Numbered from the stretch's first letter, positions 12,236 to 25,789 are shown. The stretch: 64,000 nt of DNA from Sarocladium kiliense (GCA_030734395.1 JAUZTG010000048.1:2542001-2606000), one strand, 5' to 3'. Numbers and translations: made by a program. Notes: generated by a model from the letters alone, not told the origin.

Positions 12236-15200
12236 GGAACATACCACAACCTTCAACCTCAACATATCAACACCGAGTCGACTGTCTGTTCAACATCCAT
12301 ATACCCATATCTTCTTCTATCTGGGCAGACATCGACCATCCTCGCAACTCACTCCTCGAACTTCACTCTGTGGACTGTACCACACTTGACCACTACCTCT
12401 TCTTTCTTTCTGTCCCATCGTCCTTTTGTCTACTATCATACCACACATCTGTTGTATCAAGAGGGCATTACACCGGAGTATTGCATCACTGAAAAGTTTC
12501 CTCGACTGGTCCTTGTTATCACGTTGACCTCGGCACAACAGCACACGGCAGTACAACTACCTGCTGAGCTTGATGCCGACTCATATTTGCTGGCTACTTC
12601 TTTTCCATTGGACCCAAACTGGCATGAACACTCGCGAAGGAAATTGTTTTTGGAACGACATCATATTGAAGGACATGAGAGAAATGGATACCTGACCAGC
12701 CAAGGGCTGGCGTGACACGGAGAACACGCAATTTGGGAATCATCAATGGATTTTTTTTTTATCACGGCGCAAGGGAACTTTGGTCGACCAGGGGAATAAG
12801 GTCAGATCATGAACATCTGTGTTCCGAAAGGGTGTGGGAAAGCAAATGTACTTTGGTGAGACAGGGAAACACAGCAACTGCACAGCATGGCGAAGCGAGA
12901 CCGTCCCTAAATTGGCATCAACACAACGTTGAGATGGAAGGACTTACTTAGTTTAGCTGCTAGAAAGAAACGTGTCACTTCATCAAGCAACACATGTACC
13001 GTCTATCTGTCCCAAGGCAACCAGCCAATGTCCTCTCCAGTGCATTTTCCTCTCCCTTGGGTTGTGAACACGCAAGCTACAGTGTTCGACGCCAGGCAGC
13101 TACTGCACCGTGCACCTTGCTGGTCCTGTCCGACCTAGGAATGAACAGTCATACACAACGGAGTCAACTTGATCCACCGCGGGTCTCGCCATCCCGACAC
13201 CCGCCCCCCGGGGGACAAATGCCGGTAGTATGGAAGAGGAGATGGTACTCCTCTCTACTATTCTCAGACTCTAGTGGAAGGCCTGTGCTTTTCGCCATGG
13301 GTTAGCTCCCTTGCACCCGTCTCCCTCTGTGATGCAAGGTACGTGAAGGGTGGGTGCTACCTAGAGATGTACAACTATTGGTTTCCTCGTACTTCCTTAT
13401 GCAGGAAGTTTCTGTATGGAATCTTTGTAACTTGTGTCTTAATGAGTGTACAATTCTACGCCCCTATGGCGTTTCCCTTGTGTAGCCTGACAAGTGATCA
13501 ATCACGGAACATGGCATAATAATCACGAAAAAGGCGGGTCCCACATCCATCTTGTACTTTTTCTCGGTGTGCGTGACCGAGCATCGGACGAGGGTGAACA
13601 GATAATGGCGGCGATGGAAGTGGACATGGCGTTATGACTGTGCTTTGCTGGCCATTGACTGTGGAATCAGTGCTGGTGGTTTGGGGGAGTGAAAGAGGGA
13701 GGTGGTCATTGCTTTGAGCTTCGAGCGATATCGGAATAGGTATACAAGTTTGACGCATCACGAAATATCCCCACTAGGTGAGGTTAACATCGTAAGGTAA
13801 TCAAGGTGTGAGTGGTTACACACCTCCTTGGTGATTCACTCGGGAGGGATGGCGGACGGGCATAAGCGGATGGCGCCCCCGCCACTGGGAGACCGTTTCA
13901 ATGATGGGGAGGCTTGAGCTGTTTGGATGTGAAGGTTTTCCGAATGGGTGTGTGGGAATGCGTAAAGTTTTCTGTGGAGGCGAAAAACAGAGGCTTTGGT
14001 ACCACAAAACGGACAGTGGTGATCGTGGGCCAATAGGAGGTAAACAGCGAAGCACGACGATGCATGTTTTGGCTTCAAGTGTGGAGTTTTCATGCCTTCT
14101 GGGGGTTTCTCTCCATTTGTCGTCCTCTTTGTGCTCGTGCGTGTATCAGGCCAGACATTGGGTATCAGACCGAAAGAAAGCTTGGACGGAGCATACGGTT
14201 GCGATCGGCCCTCTATTCTGTGGTCTGCCGTGGGTAGATCACAAGGCTGGGCAAGGCACAAATGCATCCGCGCCGCGCGACGCCCCCCCAAAAAATGTTT
14301 CGACGATCATTGTTGCAGCCTTACCCCTGCCTTGTCCTGGTTTGTGCATAATGTTGGGTTGTTTTCATGCTCACAGAATGGTGTTGCAGGATGCACTTGT
14401 TCCCATTCATGCGCATCCTTGCGCTGGCATTGAAAAAAGATTCCCACAAAAACAGCAGGTTTCATGTTGGTTTACGATCATGCGGTTGGTGAAAATTTTC
14501 CATGGTTCGATGATGATGCTTTGAAGGGAGGGCGATGAAGTCATCAAGACCGGCGTCAGGCACGTGTCTCACAGATTTTTTTTTCTTTCACCGTTGTCCT
14601 TCATATCATTTCTCCCTTTATTCTACCCCCCCTGCTAATGGCCCGTGCTTGGGAAAAGAAATAAGGAGCTATGCTTGGAAAATTCCAAGTGTGTCTGGCA
14701 TTTTCGATGCTTCCCTTCAGACAGGAAGAAATTTTCCATCTTTTCTTCCGGCTGCTTCCTGCTTCCTGCAAGATCCGGGTTATGCCGCCCGAATGCGACG
14801 ATGTTCCTGCGGTAGTCCGATCCCCATGGCTGCCACACCAAGACCATCCATTAACCACGCCACCGGCCTAACCCCCACGATCCAGCTACTAGCAGAAGTT
14901 GTTCAGATGGGGGGGATATTGCTAGTAATTTTTTTTTCAGTCACCCCTTTCCCATCTTCGACTTATGTGGATGTGCCTTCCACACCGCGATCTCAGTAGG
15001 GCTCGACCGTCTTTCTTTCTCCAGTCCACCACCCTACCCTGGTCTTGCTGTGGGCATCTCCCAGAAACCCCATGGGCGGCTCCGGTCCGGACTTTGCTAG
15101 TGTCGTCGAGCTGAGGAGGTGTGGTGTGTGCATGCTGCACTGCGTCTCGGTCCGTGTCTTGGGTAGCCAAATAGACTTTCTCTTGACTATGACCGTCTTA

Positions 15201-16960
15201 CCACCGTGTACCAGGTCCCGTCCTGACGGACTGGTGTGATTGGATATGTCGGACACTCCGCCGTGGACCTTGAATGAGGCCGAAGTAGTGAGTGGACGGA
15301 GTAGGCTATCTAAAGCCACAGAACATAAGCGTGGGGAAGCGGCTGTTCTATCTTGCGTTTGCTGAACCGGAGCTGGCCGCAAGGGCTGGAGACTTCAATC
15401 GTGACCTATCACTGACCCTTTGAGCGAAATTTCTGTTCCTAAGGGATGGTCAAGATGTGCCTATCGATTTTATGTGGGCACATGTCCCAGGCTATACAAG
15501 TCCTCATGTCTTCCGGCAAATGTGTACAACAGCCAATGAGGCACATATGGCTTGATGTTCAGCATTGTGGATAGCAACTCCGCGGAGATGTGATTACAAT
15601 TCCTCAAAAATTGCAATCTCAGGAGACGGCAGCTCGATCTGTGCAGGTCACCCTCTCTCTGACTGACAAGCCACCTAACTGGTAGTCTTTGTACCCTCCC
15701 AAATCCTCGGCACTGCCACTACCGATTCTCCTGCTACAAGGTTCTCGATGGATGGCAAGTGAAGCCCGTTGCAGTAGCAGCCCTGTGGTCTTCTCTGTTC
15801 TGGAGGCTCCCACACGCAGTACGAACGTTTGACCCAGATATTCTTGGGTGGGAAGAAATCATGAATAAACTGCGTGGCATCCCCAGGAGCCGGGCATGGA
15901 GACTCCAAACTACATGGACATGCATCAATACTATCGGTGCTCCAATTCGAATATCCGTTCGCTAGAGGAATCCGCTTATAACAGTATTGTGGTTCCAGCT
16001 CTCCAACGCGCGTATCGAGGTCGTGAAAGCATATCTAGAACTATTAGCATTCGTCCTGAAGCCTTAGCACTAGGGACTGAGAAGCTGACCCCATGATAAG
16101 TTTGGGTACTCAAGGCCGCGAATACAAGAATTCGGCCTATACAGCTCAGGATGATTGAGGCACGCATTACGTTCTTCATTTTTTTATATTGAGCAGAGCA
16201 TGTGGCGATCGACTCTCTTGCGATGCATACAAGAGCGGAGTGCCTCAAACTTAAATGTTCAGCTACACTCTTTGTCTCACAGTGAATCACTCTTCAAAAT
16301 CCTCAAATTCCTACGTACTCTTGAGAACTACGTTGGCGGACTTGAAGAGCAGATGCAGGGCAGGCCACGATTGCGGGTTGATTCACTCACGCACCTCCTT
16401 AGCTGCTCTTACGCATTCTTTGAAAAGCGACGGAACTGAACATTGCCTTTTCAGACAAGAGCGGGAGTCCCCAGAATCCGGGGATGTCTCTTTTCTCAGA
16501 CTCGTCAATCTTCTAGGAATGATTCAGACTGGGAGTTTGACTGCGAACACGTCCTCTTCAGACAACCCTCAGTGTTCTTCAATCTACACAAGATCTCGTG
16601 GACATTCGCATCTGACGGCTGTGGATTACCGAAGCGCAAAGTTGACTCAAGGGAAATAGGTAAAATCAATTAAGTGGCTAAAGTCTGAACCACAAGAATG
16701 TTTGGGCCATCGCCACACCACTACCGCAACCTGTTTCTCGTGAACCCAACGACAACATACTTTTATTCAGATTCTATACCTCCTGCTTATGGTACTCGAA
16801 AAAACCGCAGATGTATCCTTCTTTCATCGCTCGAGGGGCCCTCCTATTGGCGAAACCTTCACGCACTCTTCCATACCGCCCCTACTTCGGTCAATGTGGA
16901 AAGGCTCGGACGAAGAAAATCTGTAACATAAGTTATTCTTATTCGATCCTGAAGTCTTGC
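12236..16960. other. Intergenic region downstream of the Ecl1-family gene
   Basis: No supported gene. The first few hundred bases probably include the 3' UTR of the upstream gene. The longest frame (13901-14524, + strand, 207 codons) has no recognisable motif and overlaps an equally open antisense frame. From about 15.4 kb the sequence becomes visibly more AT-rich and leads into the DUF6594 relic, so part of it may be degenerate former coding DNA. Confidence 0.55.
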
Positions 16961-16969
16961 TCAAGTAGA

Positions 16970-17585
16970 TTCCAAAATGAATGGCAATTCTCGATAAGTC
17001 AAACACTTCATGCAGAAGAGGCGCTTCTTAGGCAAAGGGATATCGCCCATCTGGAAAGGCCTAATGATCGCGGGTTGAATGCTTACCGGCATGGGTTCAA
17101 ACTTCCCAGGCCGGCTCTCCTCGGAGTCTCGAAGACCTTTCTGGATAACTCTGATGATCTTGTCGCCCTCAAGTCATCACCAGAGTCGGATTATCTATCG
17201 CAATACCTCAGACAGCACTGGCCTGCGAAAGGTCGGTCAGATGCCATCGACTGGAGATTGACAATTTGAACTGATATGGCCAATCAGGAGGAGAGTTCGC
17301 CCGATGGACTCGTCCGCATTGGATGGTACTCTGAGAAGACCATCTCTACAGCTGTTGCAGTGACCACTGTTATCGTTGCCGCTCTCCTCTTGGTCGGCTC
17401 TATCATGGGCTTGTACCTTGTGACAAGTGATGCGGCTCGACTTGGGATGGTAGCTGGCTCTACGGCTATCTTTGCGGCACCAGCAGCTTAAGTGTTCACC
17501 GGTCTATTGACGCCGGACAACGTTCGCGATGTTGACCAGTTTATATGTATGCCGCGGTGCTTGCGGTATTCGTCAGTAGGAATAT
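16970..17585 (+). pseudogene. DUF6594-domain gene relic
   Basis: The translation from about 16970 contains phrases typical of the fungal DUF6594 family: a helical stretch with LLRQRDIAHLERPNDRG, then DDLVALKSSPESDYLSQYLR, then a C-terminal membrane part (a long hydrophobic segment and SDAARLGMVAGSTAIFAA). An in-frame TGA at 17267 separates the two halves and no in-phase intron removes it. A TAA at 17489 cuts off the end, while the expected last helix (YAAVLAVFVS) reappears at 17548 in another frame. The N-terminal half of the family is not found upstream. I read this as a decayed gene. Family function is unknown; proteins are predicted membrane-anchored. The family assignment is from memory of its sequence pattern. 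Confidence 0.6.
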
Positions 17586-17589
17586 CTCA

Positions 17590-20500
17590 CTCTTCGAGTG
17601 CACCATGAGCATGAGCTGCCGGAGATGCCTGGTCATTCAGTGAATACCATCGATCAAGATGCAAGCGGCATTTGTTGATCTGAAGTGTTGCAACACAAAC
17701 GCCCGAAACGTTAGTCCTTGTGCGCAGAGTTCGTCATTGGTCTCTTGCACAAGTGTTCATACAATCGCCATCATCGCATCGGCACAGTTCAAGACCTCAA
17801 AGTTTCCCACTCCCTGCTGCCCCTGGTCCAAGCCCAGACACGTCGTGTGCACGAACCAGGTAAACGACAACTGCCGATGGTGTCTTGATAGCGAAGGCCC
17901 TGGTCCCCCACCATTTGCAGAAGCACCCCTGAACTGCGAAAGCCATGACTCCCTCGCTTAGAATCGAAGGGCAAGGATGAATGTAAAGTTTGACTCTTGC
18001 GTGAAAAGTTTTCTTGATCATTCCCTGGTCGTCCTTCCAGAAGGCGTTGGTATGCAACACAAAGCGGGCTGACGGTGAGAAGGGCAAGAAAATCTATTTC
18101 GGACGCAGGCAGGCTTGTCTCGGTGAGGAATGGATCCTTGGGATCAGGGGGCGTGAATGGCACAGGGACCTGGAGGTGGTGTAGCAAGGTATCACAGGCA
18201 GACGTGCGGATTGTGAATTATGCAGACTCTGCTGCTGTATCAATAAAAATCACACAATTCACAATCTCTTGCAACTGTGATCAATTCTCACATTTTGGAG
18301 CCCATTCGTTGGCTGTCATCACGCCAACGCAGCCCACAACACACCTGGCCTCGCCTGGCCGCGGCCCACGGTTCATCTCCCCGACTTTGGCTTTTCCAAC
18401 CATTGGCACGCCGCCATTCAGCCTCAACAAAGAGGAACCGAACCGCCCGGCGTCACCGAAGCCTCACGGAAGCACAGAGAAGGAAGAAAATTAGAAGGAA
18501 GAAAATTTTCTTCCTCCTTGAGTAAGCGACACTGTCAAGCCCGTTGTCTCTGATGTCTTTTGTTCCCCTGCCAAGCGAACACGTATTCCTGCCGGCCCCA
18601 AATCTCACTCCAGCTAGCCACGCCTCAATTGCTGGATCGTGCAGGGGGGAGGAGGGCGTGTCCAGCACAAGGCAGCGTCTGGCAGAGTTGGACTATCGAT
18701 GATGAATAGAGTCTTAGGCCATGCCTCGGCCGTTGATACTGCGACGCCTGCCTTCAGCTTGCCAATTGACCTTCTACCTGCCCCATTGGCATGTGTCTGG
18801 AAGCGGCAGAGCGACAGCCTCCAGCCAGCCACGTCGCCTCGATCTGAATCTCTCATCATAGCAGCAACGTGAGCATGTCGCTTCTCTGACCTCAAGGCTT
18901 TTTGTGCTGTTCATCACAGAGCACACACGCCCCTTGGCCAGCAGTGAGCAGCCCTGTTCAACTGGTTTCACCCGCGGGAGATCGCTCTCTCTCCGCCACC
19001 GTTCGGCACGGCCCCGATACTTCCGCCAGAACAGGCTTCATCCTGGCACAGTCTCGCCCATCGAGATGCAAAACACAACAGAGTCCGGCAGCGGTGCAAG
19101 AAGTTTTCCTTCCTCCGCCCAATGAAGAGACTCACCCCCCAGACTATCGCCTGCTCAGATCTCCGAACAGAGGCTTTCGCAAGCACACTCCCTCCGTCGT
19201 CCGGCTTGCCCTCCGGCGATATTGGTGCATGCATGGCTGTCGCTAGCCCTCATGCAGCATCTTCCAGCCAGCATACATAGGCCTCAACAAAACACCCGGA
19301 CATGTGGAAGAGGCTGCATTAACTCTGAGCCAGGCCAGCCTCAGACATGGGTAGCAGAGTTGACTCTGATGCACCCCCACGAAGCTACCCGAACGGACAC
19401 GACAAACTCTAGCCCAAACCGTGGTACAGTCGGCGCAGCCTGTGTTTCAAGCCACAGGCCCAAGCCTCGCCCGTCGATGCGCGTCGAGAACCTGCTCGCT
19501 GCCGTGTACCGTCGATGGGGAGAGCGCCCGCTGAGACCTTGTATCGACAGGACGCGGCGTCCGGGATCGAGGCCGGTTGCAACTCAGCCGGCAGATCCAT
19601 GCTTGCTCTGAATGTCTTATTTAGTTCTTGTGCATACAGCTGTATGAGATGAACGATCAGGAAAGTATGATGCTCAGTGCCTGGCGCCCACACTTCCTAG
19701 TTCCTGCTGATGGAACGCCTGGCAGGCTCCCAAGTAGATGAATGTTGCATTGGAGAACCCCTTCACACCAGCATGGAGTGAAGGTGGCCCTAAAGCGACG
19801 GCACCGCCAAAAGCACGTCCATCTATGCGTAGCTGGGCTTCTGGCACATCTCAAGTACCAGCCGAAAGGACTACTTCGTATGCTGGCCTAGATAAGACGA
19901 GCGCTGCGAGCTCACTATTGACTGAAAGGACACATGCCGTGCCTCAAGACCCTCTAAGTGTCCTTGTCGTGAGAAGTAAACGGGGCCAATCCATCGCATC
20001 CTAATGGCAAGCTGCAGGCATGAGTAGACGCTCGACCTTCTGCACGTAGCAAACCTGGCGGCTCTAGATACACGGCATGAAGTCTTCTCATCAGTAGCAG
20101 GCCATTGTAACAGACGCATGTAACCAAGCCGATGACACCGGCCCTTTTGTACGGGCATGCCTTTGGCAATGGCTTCGCAGATCGCTCTTAGAAGTCACTT
20201 AAAGCAGCGAGCCATGGATTCAGCCAAAGACATGCAAGGACGGTTCGTCAGGGTTGCATCAAACCTTCTTCCAAAGAGGCAATGCAGACGAGCGCGCTTC
20301 GCTTCTGCAGCCTCGATTCGCGGGCGGCTGCCCACCCTGAATTACCGGTCACAAGCAGGCGTAGTCGGGAAAACTTGGTACGGAACTGATGCTCTTGCAG
20401 CGGCAGAGCAACATTGTGAACCGCTGGACTTCATCAATGGATAAGACTGGGCACCAGATGCGGTAGAGGATCGTCTGGGGACGGGATGAAACCACCTGCA

Positions 20501-20822
20501 GGGGTGTGGGTGTACGGAAAATGTCTTGCAGGACGGGACGAGTTGGATGCGACGCTGGGGCTGAGGGTGAGGCAAGGCGAGGCAACTGACCGATTACTGG
20601 ATCTGGGACGGAAGATTGCCGATCAGCGCTGTGCCGTCTTCATGTGATTATCGAGAGGTACGTGATATCATCACCACAAATCACTCAGAGGGACAAATCG
20701 TGTCTGAACAGCTATGGACGATGTCTGAGATTCGATTCAACTACCCTATCTACAACGTTTCCATGATGATGTGACTGGAGGCATCAAACACTGTTAAAGT
20801 AGGAAGTTCATCTCCCAGTAAA
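17590..20822. other. Intergenic region between the DUF6594 relic and the TRI12-type carrier
   Basis: No supported gene on either strand; open frames are short and overlapping. It contains a perfect 18-bp palindrome at 18497-18514 preceded by a direct copy of one arm. The last part should contain the 3' UTR of the minus-strand carrier gene. Confidence 0.55.
18497..18514. repeat. Perfect 18-bp palindrome
   Basis: GGAAGAAAATTTTCTTCC reads the same on both strands. A second GAAGGAAGAAAATTA lies immediately upstream (about 18479-18493), so the left arm is also tandemly repeated. It is a possible cruciform or a binding site for a dimeric protein; no gene is adjacent. Confidence 0.85.
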
Positions 20823-22813
20823 CTAATGGAACTCATTCTTCTCGGCGTGAATGTCATTCTCCAGGAAGACCTCGGTCTTGTCGTTCATCTTAGCATCAAT
20901 GTTCTCGCATAACAGGCACGCAATCAGCCCAGTACCAGCAAAAGCCAGCGAGGCAAGGGCCGTCATCTTAAGGCCGTGAGCATAGGACCACTTGAAAGCC
21001 TCCGATGCGGCGCCAACGATCTCATCAGTCTGGAAGCGTGTTGTTAGTTTGAGTCTGTTCATCAACGGAAAGGTTTACTCACGATGCCGGGGATCTGGGC
21101 AATCACATCACTTGCGCCAGTGGAAATGGCCGTCAAGAGCTCCTGTGCCTCCTCGCTGCCGAGCCCTAGACGGGTCGCAGCCTCAGGGACGATCTTGGCC
21201 GCACGCTCAGCCTGAGTGTTGGTGAGGATCGTGGTGTAAATAGCTTGAGCGAGTGAGCCGCCAGCATATCGTGCAACACCGGCCAGTCCACCTGAGATGC
21301 CCAGATCGATCTGCCTCACACCAAGCTGTGTGAAGGCGATACTCTCGTACTGTGCCCAACCGAAGAACGTCTGCTCAAGGAAACAGAAAGCAATCATCAT
21401 TCCCTTGTTGTAGGGTGTGACGAGGGCGAGTAAGCCACCGAAGATAGACAGGCCAATCCAAGAGCCAGTGAGCGTCCATTTCCAGTGACCAATAAGGTTA
21501 CCGAAGCACGAGAGAAGGACAGCACCGAAAACGAGACCGAGATTTCCTGGCAGGCTGAGGAGTAGCTCCTCGCTACGTGGGGTAGTTGGGCCAACGTAGA
21601 AGACGTTGATCATTGTCGGGTAGATGATGTTGATGCCGTAGTAGAACATGGTGACAATGAAGGCCAAAATAAAAGGAGCAGTAAACTCGCGGCCGTTATG
21701 GGAACGGAAGATACGCGGAGGACAAAGGGGATACTTCACATTGGAGAACGTCTCCCAGCAGGCGAAGCCAATGATGCAAGCGAAGCCGCTGGCAAGAGGG
21801 GCGATCACCGTGACATCACTACTTGATTTATACTGATGTAGGTGTTAGCAACGGAAGTCAGAAGGCCCAAGGTATTAAACACCTACGGTAGTGTTGATGA
21901 TACCGACGAGAGTCAAGCAGATGCCAGGCACAATGAGCAAGGCACCAACGTAGTCAAGTCCCCGAACTGCCTCAGACCACGGAATACCACGAGGGTGCTT
22001 CGGCGGGTGGTAAAGCCAGATGACACCCCCGAGGGTGAGGAACTGAAGGATAAAGCCAACCCAGTAAACATACTGCCAGTCTCTGTCTCCAGAGTCAATC
22101 GCGTACCGACCGACAACAGGACCGATGACGACAATCACATAGACGAGCCCGTCAGAGATGCAGATACCAATATGGCGGAACTTGTTGGGCATCAGCTCAG
22201 GAACGGAACACATGGCCATCTGGCAGAAACCACCACCGAAACCTGTGATGCCGAGACCTGCGGTGAAGTGTGTTGGGTCGCGGGCTGTGGCGGTGACGAT
22301 GAAGCCGATGCAGCAGATGGCATTGCCGAGGATGAGAACGATACGTCGGCCGAAGAGATCACTGTTCGTGCCCGCAAGAATGAAGGCGATGGAGTTGCTG
22401 GTAGTGTATGCAGGCACTGTCCTATTCGTCAGTCTACACGGTCCTCGTTGGAGAAGTGATTATCAGAGGAATACTCACCCCACCAGACATAGGACTGGGG
22501 GTCACCGAATTGAGCTGCGAGCTTGCCTTGCATCGCAGCAGTTGTTGGAACTGGCCAAAAGCTCAGACCGAAAGTGCAAGATAACATCTGGAACGGGGCG
22601 GCCATGTGTAAGTCAAACATATCTCGATGTTCTGCATCTAGGAACAGCACTTACGAAGATCACAACAACGAGCTTCAGAGTAAATCCGTTCTCATTGTCA
22701 GCGGCCGAGATGCGGGACTCGGCGCCATGTTTGTTGTCTTCGATCTCGTCCTTGACGAGCTCATCGTGTTTCTCGTCAGGCTCTCGGGGCGGCACATCTG
22801 CGGTGACGGCCAT
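20823..22813 (-). CDS. MFS transporter, TRI12 / fungal efflux-pump family
   Basis: Five exons (22655-22813, 22479-22587, 21887-22416, 21083-21832, 20823-21029) join in phase to 584 residues, the usual size of the TRI12-type MFS family (PF06609, 14 predicted helices). After an acidic cytosolic N-terminus come a first helix (LKLVVVIF joined to MLSCTFGLSFW), the FGDPQSYVWWVPAY segment, the MFS motif-A loop GTNSDLFGRRIVLILGN, and the long C-terminal half with many hydrophobic helices. Related proteins export trichothecenes or carry siderophores at the plasma membrane; the substrate here cannot be read. It is head-to-head with the zinc alcohol dehydrogenase, 1.85 kb away. The first intron uses an acceptor inside an open frame, so the exon 1-2 junction is the least certain part. 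Confidence 0.85.
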
Positions 22814-24660
22814 GGTGAGTGAATTGTCTTGGTCAATGGAGAGAGTGCCTTTGGAGACTTCTACAAGAGTTCACTGCCGGCAAGGAAGTGAAGAATGACA
22901 GGAATCAAGAAAGGGTGGAACGAAATGCCCATGTTATGGTCAGACAGGGGGGTCAATGAGCACCTGCATGGTTATCTTGGTCCCGGCTACATGACCAGAT
23001 CCTCTGCCATCAACAGCTGACGGAATAACTTCTCCATGACTGACTTGAAAGGCTATGTCTCCTGACGATATCCAGGTGTACTCATCACCACTTCAAGGCA
23101 ACACCTGGAAACATGGAACCGGATTGCTGGAAGCTGGCCAGAGGGCTGTTAGCTCGCCTCCGAGCTCAAGCGACCTAGTGCTTAGCTCAAAGCGAAGATC
23201 CACCTCTAGGGAATAGGACGGCCGTCTTGGGTGACATGGGGCTTTAAGCGCCGGTATTTGGTACTTCTGGATCTGGGGTAAGGTGGAATCACTTGATGAC
23301 TCCAGTGGTCTTCTTGATGGGCCGTAAAGGGAAGCATGTGCGGTAGGATCTGGATTAAAACAGGGGTTGATCTTGCCCCTTTCCTTGCTAAGGATGAAGT
23401 TTCCCAGAGTGATCGAGATCTCCTGGTCATGTTCAAATTCAGACAGGCCAGGGATGCTGTCGAGAACTTGTCAAAGCGTTACAATCCTAATCCTTGCAGT
23501 GCAGATTGCACATGCCAGCATGTATGCCCAGACACCAAGATCATTCGAGGCCCCAGAAGAGGATGCAAAACTCTCTCAAAGAGTGTGGCAGCCAGATCTC
23601 CCCTAATGATCAACAGTGTTCAACGGAAGACAATTTGTCGATTTGGGGGCTTAGTCCAGCGTCCAAAGACATAAGCCACTGAACGATATGTCAGGAGATG
23701 CTTACAAAGTCGGTGTTGCAGAGATCTTGGCAATCAGAGCATGTCGTCAGGTGTGGGCCAGATGCTAATGTTGCTTCAGGCGAGGCTCGCATAACGTCTT
23801 CCGGATGAGAGTGTATACTACAGGATGGATGATCAGGGATGGCGTTAGTCGAGCAATGCGGAGAAGTGGGTGATTCCCCCACAGACTCCACACGCGATCA
23901 CCCCACGTCCCGCCAGAACTTCTCCGAGCACACACACTGACAGTCAGCCTCCAGCTATGATCAGCCCTCCTCTCGCATTCCTAGCGCAGCAAAGGCTAGC
24001 TCAAGGCATGCCTTAGTGCACATCCTGTTGGAGAGCTGCAGCTACGGCTGATGGTCTGGCAGTGAGTTGTGTCCTGGGCCTTGTGCGCTTAGGGACACAC
24101 AGCACCAGCTGAATGGCACGCTCTGAGCAACATGCCACATCCCTTGAGGTCGTCGACAACCATGGTAGACCTCGTCTAGGGTCTGGCTGAACATCTTGAT
24201 GGATCATAGGCCTGGATCAAGGACCACATCGTGCTGACATTGCTCAGCCTTCGGCAGTGTTCACTTGACCACATCAAAGCGCGAGGCAAATCCACCTTCA
24301 CAGTCTTCTACCATGCCAATCTCAGCCTTGACACGCTCATCTGGCCACAAAGAATAGCCTTGTTACCTCCTCATCTCCAGCCGATCGTGTCCCACGGCGT
24401 CGGCTCAAGCTCTGGTCCCCATCGTGGCGGCTCCCGTTTTCCACGCCAAACCTGGCCCCTCACCACTAGCCCTATATCCTCCTCCCCCTCCAACTTTCGC
24501 CTGTCGAGGACCCTGACTTTCTGAACCAAAACCTGCGAATCCCATTCCAGAAGAAACATTGCGAAGACAGTCGAGCCGAGTCATTGCGCAGGCGACGATC
24601 AGACAGCAGCCACACCACATCAAGCCTATACCCCAACTTCCATCACATACTACCGCCAAG
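22814..24660. other. Divergent intergenic region, transporter / alcohol dehydrogenase
   Basis: This is the shared upstream region of two divergent genes. No convincing gene is inside; a 112-codon frame at 23336-23674 has no recognisable features. A CT-rich stretch with CCTATATCC at about 24468-24500 precedes the alcohol dehydrogenase start by about 170 bases and is a reasonable core promoter for it. Confidence 0.5.
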
Positions 24661-25789
24661 ATGAAGGCAGGACAGTGGGACGGTGTAAGTCGCTCCAGAT
24701 CTGCATCATCACCCCTGGCTTCTAACATTGGGATTCTCTCTACAGAAACTCAAAAAGGTTGTCATCAATGACATTCCCGTTCCCGAACCCGTTGAGAACC
24801 AATTCCTCGTCAAAATTCACTCCGCCTCACTATGCCACTCCGATCTGATGACCGAGCTGCGTCCCGAGACCTCCGTCACTCTCGGACACGAGGGCGTCGG
24901 ATTTATTGAAAAGATTCACCCCTCTGCAGAAGGCAAGGGTTTCAAGATTGGCGACGCCATCGGCTTCAACTACTTCCTCGGCGTTTGCTTCGAGTGCGAT
25001 GGCTGCATGGTCCACAACTTGCGCTGTGAGAGGTCGCCAGCTCAGCTGCAAGGCTTTGTCGCAGATGGCTATTTTCAGGAGTACTGTGTTGTGGACTACC
25101 ACAATGCCGTTATCCTGCCCAAGGAGCTTGATATGAAGCGCGCCGCGCCGCTTTTCTGTGCTGGTATTACTGGTGAGTGATCACAAGACTGGTCATTTGA
25201 CAACAGAAATACTGATGTTGGTGTATCAGCTTTCCACGCTGTCGATAGTTGTGAGCTCAAGGCAGGCGAGTGGCTCGCCGTCGTCGGCTGCGGTGGTCTC
25301 GGCCAATACGCAACACAATATGCCAAGGCCATGGGCTACAAGGTCATTGGCATCGACGTCAACGACGAAGTCCTCGAGTCCGTTAAGAAGCTCGGTGCCG
25401 ATGCCGTTGTGAATTCCAAGACGAACCCTAATGCTGTAGAAGAAGTCAAGAAGATTACCGGCAAAGGTGCTCACGCCGCTGCCGTCTTCGCCGCGGCTCC
25501 ACAGGCTTACTCTTCTGCCGTGGAGTACCTGCGCGTCGGTGGTCTTCTTATGGTTATTGGTATCTCTAGTGAGGACCTCAAGGTCTCAACGTTCGACCTG
25601 ACAACCGGTCGTTACCGCATCAAGGCCGATAGCACTAGTATTCCTCAGCGTATGGCTAAGGCAGTTGACTTTACTGCTAAGCATAAGATTCAGCCCGATG
25701 TGGAGTTTAGGAAGCTTGAGGATCTTCCGCAGATGGTGGCGGATATGCATGCAGGCAAGTCGAAGTGCCGCCAGGTTGTCGTCTTCTAA
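24661..25789 (+). CDS. Zinc-containing alcohol dehydrogenase (MDR family)
   Basis: Three exons (24661-24684, 24746-25172, 25230-25789) give 336 residues. The catalytic-zinc ligands are Cys38 (SLCHSD), His56-Glu57 (GHEGVG) and Cys146 (FCAG). The structural-zinc loop carries Cys89, 92, 95 and 102; the last gap has six residues where yeast ADH1 has seven. The Rossmann fold starts at VVGCGGLGQYA and ends the second strand with GIDVND, whose Asp suggests NAD(H) over NADP(H). It should interconvert an alcohol with its aldehyde or ketone in the cytosol; there is no signal sequence. The first exon codes only eight residues (MKAGQWDG), a common fungal arrangement. The EthD gene follows 0.8 kb downstream on the same strand. 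The substrate is unknown. Confidence 0.9.

Noticed and set aside
13901..14524. 207-codon open frame on the plus strand
   Set aside because: No recognisable motif, an antisense frame of similar length in the same place, and no splice or promoter structure.
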